This document shows, piece by piece, positions 41,697-50,222 of a stretch of 54,752 nt of DNA. Location: the NCBI GenBank assembly GCA_031374415.1, contig JANMGB010000372.1:1-54752 (forward strand), written 5' to 3'. The notes under the pieces were generated by a model. That model was not told the DNA's origin. It did not search any database and worked only from the letters and a program-made list of their open reading frames with translations. The position numbers and the translations under genes are program-made. Each line of letters opens with the position of its first letter. Within the stretch, counting starts at the first letter, position 1. This stretch comes from CANHBY01 sp031374415 (GTDB lineage: Bacteria; Pseudomonadota; Gammaproteobacteria; Burkholderiales; Burkholderiaceae_C).

Positions 41697-43262
41697 TTAG
41701 GGGGTTTTGGGCTGAGCCTGAATGCGCTCAAACAGCTCACCCATGCGCCGCGTGACCTCGGGGTCCATCTCAATGGTGCGCCCCCACTCGCGTGAGGTCT
41801 CGCCCGGCCATTTGTGGGTGGCGTCGAGCCCCATTTTTCCGCCCAAGCCACTGACAGGCGACGCAAAGTCGAGGTAGTCGATGGGGGTGTGGTCGACCAA
41901 GGTGGTGTCTCGCACCGGGTCCATGCGGGTGGTGATGGCCCAGATCACCTCGTTCCAGTTGCGAATGTCGATGTCGGCGTCCGTCACCACAATGAACTTG
42001 GTGTACATGAATTGCCGCAGGAAACTCCACAAGCCGAACATCACCCGCTTGGCATGCCCCGGATAGCGTTTATGGATACTGATCAGGGCCATGCGGTAAC
42101 TGCATCCCTCGGGGGGCAAGTAAAAATCAACGATCTCGGGAAACTGCTTTTGCAAGATCGGCACAAACACTTCATTCAGCGCTACCCCCAAGACCGCGGG
42201 CTCATCCGGCGGTTTACCGGTGTAGGTGGAGTGGTAAATCGGGTCAGGCCGGTGGGTGAGCCGCTCAATCTCAAACACCGGAAACCAGTCCTGCTCGTTG
42301 TAGTAACCGGTGTGGTCGCCAAAAGGCCCTTCGAGTGCATGCAGGTAGCCCCCCATCTCTTTCAATGAGACCCCACGCTCGCTGACCCCGGTGTATCCCT
42401 TTTCGGCGACCGGCACATGGCCCTCCAAGACGATCTCTGCGCTGGCAGGCACCTGCAAGGGCCAATCCGTCTCCCCCACGCCGGTCGCAACGACCTGCGT
42501 GCGGCTGCCGCGCAGCAAGCCGGCAAACTGGTACTCCGACAAACTGTCGGGCACAGGAGTCACGGCCCCCAGAATGGTTGCCGGGTCGGCCCCGAGCGCC
42601 ACCGCCATGGGAAACGGACGCCCCGGATTGACGCGGCCAAACTCTAAAAAGTCCAGCGCCCCACCCCGGTGGGCCAGCCAGCGCATGATGACCTGACGCC
42701 GTCCGATCACCTGCTGCCGGTAAATGCCCAGGTTCTGGCGGCGCCGTGGCTGGGCCACCTGTTGGGGGCCCCGTGTGACCACCAGGCCCCAAGTGATCAG
42801 CGGTCCGGCGTCGCCCGGCCAACACGTCTGCACAGGCAACAAAGCAAGGTCCACCTCGCTGCCCTCTCGCACCACCTCTTGGCAAGGTGCCCGGCGCACG
42901 ACCTCAGGCTTCATGTCCCACAGTGACTTCACCATGCTCAGCAGTCGGCCGGCGTCTTTGAGCCCCTTGGGGGGCTCCGGCTCTTTCAAGGCCGCCAACA
43001 CCCGACCGACCTCACGCAACTCGCTGACTTGCCTCGCCCCCATCCCCAGGGCCACCCGTTGGGGTGTCCCAAATAAATTTGTCAGGGCCTGCATCTGAGA
43101 CCCCTGCGGCTTCTCAAACAGCAAGGCCGGCCCTCCCTCTTTCAGCACCCGGTCGCTCAAAGCGGTCATTTCCAAGTAAGGAGACACCGACTCGCTGACG
43201 CGAATCAGCTCGCCTTGAGCGGTCAAACCGGCCAAAAACCCCCTCAAATCTGCGTATTTCAT
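41697..43262 (-). CDS. ubiD: 4-hydroxy-3-polyprenylbenzoate decarboxylase UbiD
   Basis: UbiD is the prenylated-FMN decarboxylase of ubiquinone synthesis. The 521-residue product contains the family landmarks: KYADLRGFLAGLTAQGELIRV start, YRQQVIGRRQVIMRWLAHRGGA, the SERGVSLKEMGGYLHALEGPFGDHTGYY region with active-site acidic residues, and FVVTDADIDIRNWNEVIWAI-type segment. UbiX, which makes the cofactor, is not nearby. It is divergent from a lytic transglycosylase gene and stands alone on its strand. Confidence 0.96.
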   Translation of the reverse strand: MKYADLRGFLAGLTAQGELIRVSESVSPYLEMTALSDRVLKEGGPALLFEKPQGSQMQALTNLFGTPQRVALGMGARQVSELREVGRVLAALKEPEPPKGLKDAGRLLSMVKSLWDMKPEVVRRAPCQEVVREGSEVDLALLPVQTCWPGDAGPLITWGLVVTRGPQQVAQPRRRQNLGIYRQQVIGRRQVIMRWLAHRGGALDFLEFGRVNPGRPFPMAVALGADPATILGAVTPVPDSLSEYQFAGLLRGSRTQVVATGVGETDWPLQVPASAEIVLEGHVPVAEKGYTGVSERGVSLKEMGGYLHALEGPFGDHTGYYNEQDWFPVFEIERLTHRPDPIYHSTYTGKPPDEPAVLGVALNEVFVPILQKQFPEIVDFYLPPEGCSYRMALISIHKRYPGHAKRVMFGLWSFLRQFMYTKFIVVTDADIDIRNWNEVIWAITTRMDPVRDTTLVDHTPIDYLDFASPVSGLGGKMGLDATHKWPGETSREWGRTIEMDPEVTRRMGELFERIQAQPKTP

Positions 43263-43295
43263 ATAAAAAAGTAGTTGAACTCCGTTTTAATATGG

Positions 43296-43325
43296 TTGAC
43301 CAGTTATCAAAAGCGTTTCTAGAAT
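43296..43325 (+). promoter_or_regulatory. Sigma-70 promoter for the transglycosylase gene
   Basis: TTGACC (43296-43301) and TAGAAT (43320-43325) are separated by 18 bases in the ubiD/transglycosylase gap, on the plus strand. This is the clearest sigma-70 pair in the window. The message would have a leader of about 160 bases before the ATG at 43496. Confidence 0.55.
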
Positions 43326-43495
43326 CCGCACATCTTGTTGATCGGGAAAACCCACCCCTCATTTGCGGGGGGTCTCATGGCTGAATGTCATTGACTCGGC
43401 AAGCGCCGCGCAATGAGGCTTGGGTTGTTCACTGCGTCGAATTATGAGTGTCGCTCTGCCTTCATGTGGGGGTTGGCACCTGGGAAAGGAAAGTC

Positions 43496-44410
43496 ATGAA
43501 GTTCATCGGTTCGTTGCTTCGCGTTGTGCAGCAAGCCACTCAGGCAGTCCAGCAATCTACTTCGGTTTTTCTCAAAGACCTCGGCCACGGCATGCTGGAA
43601 GTCAGTCACAACACCTTGGCCCTGCTCGGCCTGAGTGTGCTGGCTCTGGTGTTGTTTGTCAGCGGTCACCGCGAGTTGCGTCACACCGCAGAAACCCATC
43701 TGTTCGGCTGGCTGCAAGCGCGCCATGAGGCCCGCCAAGATCCCTCCGAACTGTTGGCTGCTGCCTTGGGTGAGCCCAACGCCATCAGCCGTGCCACGGC
43801 CACCAATCCGAAAGAGTTGACCCGCGAACAAGCCGCCGTGGCCTATTGGATCTCACGTCGCTACAGCGTGGCGCCCGAGCCTGTGAGCCGCCTGGTGAGA
43901 GAAGCTTGGCAGGTGGGTGACCGTGCTGCCGTCGACCCCACGCTGATTTTGGCCGTGATGGCCGTAGAGTCGAGTTTCAACCCCTTTGCCCAAAGCCCAG
44001 TGGGCGCACAGGGCTTGATGCAGGTCATGACCAAGATCCACAACGACAAGTACGACGCCTTTGGCGGCAACTTTGCCGCCTTTGACCCCGTCAGCAACTT
44101 GCGTGTGGGCGTGCAGGTTCTGAAGGATTGCATCAACAAGGCCGGTAGCGTCGAAGGCGGTTTGCGCCACTACGTCGGTGCTGCCAACCTGCCCAGCGAT
44201 GACGGCTACGCGGCGAAAGTGTTGGGCATGCAATCGCACCTGCGCATGGTGGCCAGTGGCAAGGCTGTGCCACCCAGCGTCATCATTCGCACCCCCAACG
44301 TCGCCCTGACGCCCAAACGCGCGGCCCCGCCAGAGACCGATGCCCCTGCTGCGGCCAAAGAGGAAGAGGCTGTCGACCAAATCGCCCTGCTGATCAGCGC
44401 CAAAGACTGA
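43496..44410 (+). CDS. Membrane-anchored lytic transglycosylase (SLT family)
   Basis: The 304-residue product has an N-terminal amphipathic stretch, one membrane helix (about 41-57) and a periplasmic SLT domain: catalytic Glu158 in ILAVMAVESSFNPFAQSPVGAQGLMQVM and the later VGVQVLKDCINKAGS and LRHYVGAANL segments. Such enzymes cleave peptidoglycan between MurNAc and GlcNAc with 1,6-anhydro bond formation. An AAGGA site precedes the ATG at 43496; the in-frame codon at 43448 is not needed. The last 50 residues are an Ala/Pro/Glu-rich tail. It is upstream of the glyA riboswitch. Confidence 0.9.
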   Translation: MKFIGSLLRVVQQATQAVQQSTSVFLKDLGHGMLEVSHNTLALLGLSVLALVLFVSGHRELRHTAETHLFGWLQARHEARQDPSELLAAALGEPNAISRATATNPKELTREQAAVAYWISRRYSVAPEPVSRLVREAWQVGDRAAVDPTLILAVMAVESSFNPFAQSPVGAQGLMQVMTKIHNDKYDAFGGNFAAFDPVSNLRVGVQVLKDCINKAGSVEGGLRHYVGAANLPSDDGYAAKVLGMQSHLRMVASGKAVPPSVIIRTPNVALTPKRAAPPETDAPAAAKEEEAVDQIALLISAKD

Positions 44411-44431
44411 GCGGACGCAGGTACACTCGCG

Positions 44432-44553
44432 GCATCGTGCAACTGGCGATAAGGCCGTGGGGACACCCTGACGGCTGGAGGTGGTGAACCACCGGGAAGC
44501 ACGATCGCAGGCCCCTGCTGGGGTCAGCGTCTTCAGCCGTTCGCCTGGGCAGC
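44432..44553 (+). ncRNA. ZTP (pfl) riboswitch controlling glyA
   Basis: The leader before glyA contains the pfl/ZTP hallmarks in order: CGTGCAACTGGCGATAAG, a variable stem with TGGAGGTGGTGAACCACCGGGAAGCACG, and, after a linker, the pseudoknot half CCGTTCGCCTGGGCAG. In known examples the RNA senses the purine intermediate ZMP/ZTP, which accumulates when one-carbon folate runs short, and turns on genes such as glyA. A -10-like TACACT lies just upstream (44422-44427). The gap from 44554 to the glyA start contains a CCGCATAG/CGCGGCTCG-rich region where the expression platform should be. Confidence 0.88.
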
Positions 44554-44611
44554 CCAATTTGAGCCGCATAGACACGCGGCTCGTGGGTTCACATCCCCAA
44601 GGACTGCCACC

Positions 44612-45859
44612 ATGTTTGATCGCACCACCTCCACCTTGCCATTGGTTGACCCCGAACTCTGGGCTGTGATCCAGAAAGAAAACCAGCGTCAAGAAGATCA
44701 CATTGAGCTGATCGCCTCTGAAAACTACACCTCGCCCGCCGTGATGGCCGCGCAAGGCAGCCAACTCACCAACAAATACGCCGAGGGCTATCCCGGCAAG
44801 CGTTATTACGGCGGCTGCGAATTCGTCGATATGGCCGAGCAATTGGCCATTGACCGCCTCAAGCAGCTGTTTGGTGCAGAAAACGCCAACGTGCAACCGC
44901 ACTCCGGCTCGCAAGCCAACCAGGGTGTGTTCTTTGCCTTGCTCAACCCAGGCGACACCATTTTGGGCATGAGCCTGGCCGAAGGCGGTCACCTGACCCA
45001 TGGCATGCCCCTGAACATGAGCGGCAAGTGGTTCAACGTCGCAAGCTACGGCCTGACAGCCCAAGAAGAAATCGACTACGACGCCATGGAGCGCTTGGCC
45101 CATGAGCACAAGCCCAAGCTGATCATTGCGGGGGCCTCAGCCTACAGCCTGCGCATTGACTTTGAACGTTTTGCCAAAGTGGCCAAAGCAGTGGGGGCGT
45201 ATTTCATGGTGGACATGGCCCACTATGCCGGCCTGATCGCGGGGGGCGCCTACCCCAACCCAGTGCCCTTTGCTGATGTCGTGACCTCCACCACCCACAA
45301 GGGCCTGCGCGGCCCGCGTGGTGGTGTGATTTTGATGCGCGATGCCCTCGCCAAGCAAATCAACAGCGCCATGTTCCCGGGCATCCAAGGTGGCCCCCTG
45401 ATGCACGTGATTGCCGCCAAAGCGGTGGCCTTCAAAGAAGCACTGGCGCCCGAGTTCAAAGCCCATCAACAGCAAGTCCTCAAGAATGCAGCCGCGATGG
45501 CCGACACCCTGATCGGGCGCGGTCTGCGCATCATCAGTGGGCGCACCGAGAGCCACGTCATGCTGGTTGATCTGCGCCCTAAGAACATCACCGGCAAAGA
45601 AGCCGAGGCGGTGCTGGGCAGCGCGCACATCACCTGCAACAAAAACGGCATCCCTAACGACCCGCAAAAGCCCATGGTCACCAGCGGCATTCGCCTGGGC
45701 TCACCGGCCATGACCACCCGCGGCTTCAAGGAAGACCAGGCCCGTCAAACAGCCCATCTGATCGCCGATGTGCTGGATGCGCCGCACGACAACGCGGTGC
45801 TCGATGGCGTGCGCGCCAAAGTAGCCGTGCTAACGCGTGACTTCCCGGTCTATCGCTGA
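44612..45859 (+). CDS. glyA: Serine hydroxymethyltransferase GlyA
   Basis: GlyA interconverts serine and glycine and feeds 5,10-methylene-tetrahydrofolate, the main one-carbon donor. The 415-residue PLP enzyme is full length, with EENYTSPAVMAAQGSQLTNKYAEGYPGKRYYGGCE-type start region (ENYTSPAV, NKYAEGYPG), the PLP lysine in TSTTHKGLRGPRGG and the SGRTESHVML and SGIRLGSPAMTTRGF segments. It is preceded by a ZTP riboswitch and followed 50 bases later by nrdR. Confidence 0.98.
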   Translation: MFDRTTSTLPLVDPELWAVIQKENQRQEDHIELIASENYTSPAVMAAQGSQLTNKYAEGYPGKRYYGGCEFVDMAEQLAIDRLKQLFGAENANVQPHSGSQANQGVFFALLNPGDTILGMSLAEGGHLTHGMPLNMSGKWFNVASYGLTAQEEIDYDAMERLAHEHKPKLIIAGASAYSLRIDFERFAKVAKAVGAYFMVDMAHYAGLIAGGAYPNPVPFADVVTSTTHKGLRGPRGGVILMRDALAKQINSAMFPGIQGGPLMHVIAAKAVAFKEALAPEFKAHQQQVLKNAAAMADTLIGRGLRIISGRTESHVMLVDLRPKNITGKEAEAVLGSAHITCNKNGIPNDPQKPMVTSGIRLGSPAMTTRGFKEDQARQTAHLIADVLDAPHDNAVLDGVRAKVAVLTRDFPVYR

Positions 45860-45909
45860 GTGCGGCGACTTGAGGCAAGCGCCCGGTTTCTTCCTGAATA
45901 GGACGACCC

Positions 45910-46353
45910 ATGCGATGCCCCTTCTGCGCTCACACTGAAACCCAGGTCGCTGAGACCCGGGAGTCGGATGAGGGCGATGTTGTGCGGCGCCGGCGACGGT
46001 GCCAACAATGCGACAAACGCTTCACGACCTACGAACGGGCAGAAATCTCTCTGCCCTTTGTGGTCAAGCGCGACGGCACGCGGGCTGACTTTGACGTCAG
46101 CAAGATCAGGGCCTCGATGTCACTGGCCTTGCGCAAGCGCCCGGTCAGTGTTGAACAAATCGACAGCGCCCTAGAGCGCATCCAAGACAAACTGATCAAC
46201 AGCGGCGTCAAAGAGCTGCCCACCACCAAGCTGGGCGAGCTGGTGATGCGCGAGCTCAAGCGCATCGACAAGGTCGCCTACGTGCGCTTTGCCTCGGTGT
46301 ACCGCAGCTTTGAAGATGTCGATGAATTTCGTCAGCTCATCAAAGACATTTGA
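45910..46353 (+). CDS. nrdR: Transcriptional repressor NrdR
   Basis: NrdR represses ribonucleotide reductase genes according to the dATP/ATP state. The 147-residue product has the N-terminal zinc ribbon (CPFC at 3-6 and CQQCDKRF, with RRRRRC) and an ATP-cone domain (LPFVVKRDGTRADFDVSKIRASM and ELPTTKLGELVMRELK, then KVAYVRFASVYRSFED). It follows glyA and precedes fumarase, as in many betaproteobacteria. Confidence 0.97.
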   Translation: MRCPFCAHTETQVAETRESDEGDVVRRRRRCQQCDKRFTTYERAEISLPFVVKRDGTRADFDVSKIRASMSLALRKRPVSVEQIDSALERIQDKLINSGVKELPTTKLGELVMRELKRIDKVAYVRFASVYRSFEDVDEFRQLIKDI

Positions 46354-46389
46354 ACCCCATAGACCTTTTTCAGCCCCCCCCCTCACACC

Positions 46390-47916
46390 ATGACCACGAC
46401 CCTTCGCCAAGCCGACTTGATCGACAGTATCGCCGCGGCTTTGCAGTACATCAGCTACTACCACCCTGCCGACTACATTGCCCATTTGGCGCGTGCCTAC
46501 GAGCAAGAACAAAGCCCCGCGGCCAAAGATGCGATTGCTCAAATCTTGACCAACTCCAAGATGTGCGCCGAAGGCCGCCGCCCGATTTGCCAAGACACCG
46601 GCATCGTGAATGTGTTCTTGAAGATCGGCATGGACGTGCGCTTCGAGGGCTTCAGCGGCAGCATCGAAGACGCCATCAACGAAGGCGTGCGCCGCGGCTA
46701 CAACAACACCGACAACAAGTTGCGCGCCAGCATCGTGGCCGACCCGCAGTTTGAACGCAAGAACACCAAAGACAACACCCCGGCCGTGGTGCACATGAGC
46801 GTGGTGCCAGGCCACACGGTGGATGTGCAGGTCGCGGCCAAAGGCGGCGGCTCGGAGAACAAAAGCAAGTTCGTGATGCTCAACCCCAGCGACAGTTTGG
46901 TGGACTGGGTGCTCAAAACCGTACCCACCATGGGCGCCGGCTGGTGTCCCCCCGGCATGCTGGGCATTGGGATCGGCGGCACGGCTGAGAAAGCCATGCT
47001 GATGGCCAAGGAAAGCCTGATGGAGTCCATCGACATGTTCGAGCTCAAGGCCCGCGGCCCGAACAACAAGCTGGAGGAGCTGCGCATCGAGCTGTGCGAC
47101 AAGATCAACGCCTTGGGCATTGGTGCCCAGGGTCTGGGGGGCCTGACCACGGTGCTGGACGTCAAAATCTCCACCTACCCCACCCATGCCGCGAGCAAGC
47201 CGGTGGCCATGATCCCGAACTGCGCCGCCACACGCCATGCCCACTTTGTGTTGGACGGCTCAGGCCCCGCCTACATCGATCCGCCCAGTCTGGACCTGTG
47301 GCCCGATGTGCACTGGGCCCCTGACTACAACAAGAGCCAGCGCGTCAACCTCGACACCCTCACGCGCACCCAGGTGGCCAGCTGGAAGCCAGGCGACACC
47401 TTGCTCTTGAGTGGCAAGCTGCTCACAGGCCGCGACGCCGCCCACAAACGCATTCAAGACATGCTGGGTCGGGGCGAGAAACTGCCGGTTGATTTCACCG
47501 ACCGGGTGATTTATTACGTGGGCCCGGTCGACCCGGTGCGTGATGAAGTGGTCGGCCCCGCAGGCCCCACCACCGCCACCCGCATGGACCAGTTCACCGA
47601 GATGATGTTGGCGCAAACCGGCCTGATCGGCATGGTGGGCAAGGCGGAGCGCGGCCCCGCTGGCATTGCGGCCATTCAAAAGCACCAAAGCGCTTACCTG
47701 ATGGCCGTGGGCGGTGCCGCCTACCTGGTGAGCAAGGCCATCAAACAGGCCAAGGTGGTGGGCTTCGCCGACCTGGGCATGGAGGCCATCTATGAGTTTG
47801 AGGTGCAGGACATGCCTGTGACCGTGGCCGTTGACTCGAAGGGCACCTCAGTGCACAACACGGGCCCGAAAGAGTGGCAGGCCAAAATTGCGGGGATCCC
47901 CGTGTCTGTGGCTTGA
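46390..47916 (+). CDS. fumA: Class I fumarate hydratase
   Basis: This is an iron-sulphur fumarase, interconverting fumarate and malate in the citric acid cycle. The 508-residue product has both halves of the class I enzyme: the alpha region (KDAIAQILTNSKMCAEGRRPICQDTG, a cluster cysteine) and the beta region (PGDTLLLSGKLLTGRDAAHKRI and YYVGPVDPVRDEVVGPAGPTTATRMD). Cysteines in CAEGRRPICQD and PGCAATRHAH-like NCAATRHA are placed for a 4Fe-4S cluster. Oxygen-sensitive fumarases of this class are common in the group. A hairpin follows 16 bases after the stop. Confidence 0.95.
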   Translation: MTTTLRQADLIDSIAAALQYISYYHPADYIAHLARAYEQEQSPAAKDAIAQILTNSKMCAEGRRPICQDTGIVNVFLKIGMDVRFEGFSGSIEDAINEGVRRGYNNTDNKLRASIVADPQFERKNTKDNTPAVVHMSVVPGHTVDVQVAAKGGGSENKSKFVMLNPSDSLVDWVLKTVPTMGAGWCPPGMLGIGIGGTAEKAMLMAKESLMESIDMFELKARGPNNKLEELRIELCDKINALGIGAQGLGGLTTVLDVKISTYPTHAASKPVAMIPNCAATRHAHFVLDGSGPAYIDPPSLDLWPDVHWAPDYNKSQRVNLDTLTRTQVASWKPGDTLLLSGKLLTGRDAAHKRIQDMLGRGEKLPVDFTDRVIYYVGPVDPVRDEVVGPAGPTTATRMDQFTEMMLAQTGLIGMVGKAERGPAGIAAIQKHQSAYLMAVGGAAYLVSKAIKQAKVVGFADLGMEAIYEFEVQDMPVTVAVDSKGTSVHNTGPKEWQAKIAGIPVSVA

Positions 47917-47931
47917 GGATGCCCTGACAAC

Positions 47932-47959
47932 CTGTAAGCCGAGCGAACTCGGCTTACAG
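47932..47959. terminator. Perfect hairpin between convergent fumA and phasin-like gene
   Basis: CTGTAAGCCGAG and CTCGGCTTACAG form a perfect 12-bp stem with a CGAA tetraloop. It lies 16 bases past the fumA stop and 14 bases from the end of the convergent phasin-like gene. No T-run follows, but the stem is strong enough to be a bidirectional transcript end. Confidence 0.6.
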
Positions 47960-47972
47960 GTCAGGCTGGGGA

Positions 47973-48338
47973 TCAAGCCTCTTGAGGCACCCGGCGCTGA
48001 TGGCGCGAGGCGCTGTCAACGGCTTTATCGGCCACCGACTGCCCCTCACGAACCAGCGTCGCCTGGGTTTGGCTGACTGCTGCCATGCCGTTTTGACTCA
48101 GTGCCATCATGAACTCGGTGTAGTTCTTGACGGCGCCTTGCATCAACTGCACAAAAGCACCCGACTGCAGCAACTGCGCTGCGGATGCGGGCCCTTGCAA
48201 AAAGGGGTTTTTCCCCTCGCTGGCTTGAGGCGGTGCCATCTCGGGCAACTGGCTCAATTGCTTCATGAGCTCCAAATTGCTCTGGGCCAGCTTGACGAAT
48301 GGCTGGATGGCGGTTTCCATGATGTTGCTGTCTTGCAT
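47973..48338 (-). CDS. Phasin-like protein
   Basis: The 121-residue product is helical and free of membrane segments, with PFVKLAQSNLELMKQLSQ and the amphipathic LMQGAVKNYTEFMMALSQNGMAAVSQTQATLVREG, reminiscent of phasins, the proteins that coat polyhydroxyalkanoate granules. A GAAGGAG site precedes the ATG at 48338. No phaC or other PHA gene is nearby, so the call rests on sequence character and is moderate. Poly-hydroxyalkanoate storage is common in this group. Confidence 0.55.
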   Translation of the reverse strand: MQDSNIMETAIQPFVKLAQSNLELMKQLSQLPEMAPPQASEGKNPFLQGPASAAQLLQSGAFVQLMQGAVKNYTEFMMALSQNGMAAVSQTQATLVREGQSVADKAVDSASRHQRRVPQEA

Positions 48339-48670
48339 GATCTCTCCTTCGGTGGACAGGGACTGCTCAACACGGGATGCATGGCATTCCCTGTAAGGCG
48401 GTGCACCTCGACTCAGTACCACTTGGAGGCTCACCAGACCCAAAACGTCACGACGCTTCAGGGCGGATGAAGTCCCGGCAAACGCCAGAACCACATCGCA
48501 GTGTGGCACCTTCCGTGACATTTGCACAGGGCTGCGTGAAAGCACTTGGTGCGCGACGTGGGCAAAGCATCGCAATGCCCCTTGGTATAGCAAGGCATTA
48601 ACGCTGCACAGCTTAGAAGCTGTATCCAAGGATTACAGCTCATGTTGTGTTCTTCAAGAGAAACAGCTTA
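48339..48670. other. Upstream region of the phasin-like gene
   Basis: About 330 bases without a gene. An open frame on the minus strand reads through but has no coding character. I note a palindrome ACAGCTT-AG-AAGCTGT at 48608-48623 and the stem CCTTG/CAAGG near 48580, either of which could belong to a promoter or operator of the phasin-like gene. Nothing else is evident. Confidence 0.35.
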
Positions 48671-48805
48671 GCAAACATTCGACCGACCTAAAGGTCGGTG
48701 TGTAGGCTGTTGGAAGGGGTTTGCATCCCCTCCCAACGAGTCGCCCCTTCGGGGCTCTCCGGCCTGAAGGCCGGGGTTTCAGACCTATTTCAGTTTTTTG
48801 ATGAG
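48671..48805 (-). repeat. 135-bp hairpin-rich dispersed element, copy B
   Basis: Reverse complement of the element at 4566-4700, with only scattered mismatches. It carries the same stems: ACCGACCT/AGGTCGGT at 48682-48699, CCGGCC/GGCCGG at 48759-48774, and GAGCCCC/GGGGCGACTC. Both copies end in the TCATCAAAAAACTGAAATAGG segment. It lies just beyond the stop of the DUF445 gene. See copy A for the PATE-like interpretation. Confidence 0.78.
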
Positions 48806-48852
48806 CGGGGTCGAGCGCACGCCCCTTGTACACAAGGTTCTGCCAACACGGC

Positions 48853-50109
48853 CTACCTCAAATGCCGTGCCAGTTCCGCGGCCGCATGGATCGCCAGGCC
48901 CACCAGCCCGCCCACCAGGGTGCCGTTGATGCGGATGAATTGCAGGTCGCGGCCGATGTGGTTTTCGAGCTCGCGGGTCATCTCGTTGGCGTTCCATTCG
49001 CGCACGCGGTCGACAATGTAGCGGCGGACGTCCTCTCGGTAGCGGTCGATCAGCGCCGGCGCACCAGCCGCGAGCTGTTGTTGGATCCAGCCTTGCATGG
49101 CGGTGTCGCGGGCCAGCTCCTCACCGAGCCGCTGTGCGGCCAGGCCCGCGCGTTCGCGCACCAGCGAGTCGGGGCGGGACAAGTCGGTGCGGGCCCAGTT
49201 GATCGCGTCGCTCCACAGGCCGCGCAGGTAGCGGCCAAGCTGCTCGTGCGCCAACATCTCCCGCCAGATCACCGCGCCCCTGTCGCGCAGGGCCGGGTCG
49301 TCCTTGAGGCGCTCGGCAAAGCCCACCATGTAGCGGTCGAAGCGCTGACGCAGTGGGTGCTGCGGATCCTCGCTCATGTCGGCGGCCAGCTTGGCCACGC
49401 CGGCCACCATCTTGTTGGTGGCGTAGCGCCCGGCCACGGCATCCAGTCCCACGAACCGCAGGTACTTGACCTCGGTGGCCACCACATCGGCGAGGGCCTC
49501 TTTGAGTGCGTCGTCGTCGAGCACCCCAGCCAACTGCCGCAGCACGTCGTCCAGCAACTGCTGGTGGCGCCCGCCCGCCGTCAGCATGCCCAGCAACTCG
49601 CCAACCAAGCGCGAGGCGTCAAGCCCGGCCAGCCGGTCGACCACGGTGGTGTGGAAGAAGTGGCGCACCGGCTCGTCGTCGAACGCCTTCAAGGCATGGC
49701 CCAGCAGGCTGCCGATCTGCGCCCCCACTTGCCGCGCATGCAGCGGGTCAGACAACCAGGCGGCGACACGGGTGGGCGCATTGAACTCGTGCAGCTTGGC
49801 CAGCACTTGCCCGGTGCTCAGAAAATGGGTGCAGAGGAACGCGGCCAGGTTCTCGCCAATGCGATCCTTGTTGCTGGGGATGATGGCAGTGTGCGGTATG
49901 GGCAGCCCCAGCGGGTGGCGGAACAGGGCCACCACCGCAAACCAGTCGGCCACCGCGCCCACCATCGCGGCCTCGGCGAACGCCGCCACATACGACCAGG
50001 CCGGATGCCGGCTCTCCATGTAGAAGGCCAGCACGTAAACGCCTGCCGCGCCCGCCAGCAGCAGCAAGGCGATGCGCTTCATCCGCGCCAGGGAGCTGGC
50101 GTGCTTCAT
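48853..50109 (-). CDS. DUF445 family membrane protein
   Basis: The 418-residue product matches the DUF445 (YjiN) family: two N-terminal hydrophobic segments around RIALLLLAGAAGVYVLAFY and EAAMVGAVADWFAVVALFRHPLGLPIPHTAIIP, then a long amphipathic helical region, and a final hydrophobic helix with INGTLVGGLVGLAIHA. The conserved ADWFAVVALFRHPLG motif supports the call. Function is unknown; an inner-membrane scaffold role is often proposed. The ATG at 50109 is chosen over a codon eight residues upstream, but MKRIALL nine residues in is possible. Confidence 0.85.
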   Translation of the reverse strand: MKHASSLARMKRIALLLLAGAAGVYVLAFYMESRHPAWSYVAAFAEAAMVGAVADWFAVVALFRHPLGLPIPHTAIIPSNKDRIGENLAAFLCTHFLSTGQVLAKLHEFNAPTRVAAWLSDPLHARQVGAQIGSLLGHALKAFDDEPVRHFFHTTVVDRLAGLDASRLVGELLGMLTAGGRHQQLLDDVLRQLAGVLDDDALKEALADVVATEVKYLRFVGLDAVAGRYATNKMVAGVAKLAADMSEDPQHPLRQRFDRYMVGFAERLKDDPALRDRGAVIWREMLAHEQLGRYLRGLWSDAINWARTDLSRPDSLVRERAGLAAQRLGEELARDTAMQGWIQQQLAAGAPALIDRYREDVRRYIVDRVREWNANEMTRELENHIGRDLQFIRINGTLVGGLVGLAIHAAAELARHLR

Positions 50110-50222
50110 GGGCCCAGTGGCCCGCGCACGCAAGGGAGGAGACTGTCGAGTTCAACCATGGGTCGATTGGAGCCGGTTCGGAGCAGTCGTCAAGGGCAGT
50201 TGGACGCGACCGCGGAAGGGGG

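Noticed and set aside
43853..45109. 418-codon open frame on the minus strand
   Set aside because: Antisense to the transglycosylase gene, the riboswitch and glyA; it crosses gene borders without any signal.
47973..48629. Longer version of the phasin-like gene (218 codons)
   Set aside because: The ATG at 48338 has a strong ribosome binding site, and the upstream residues look non-coding.
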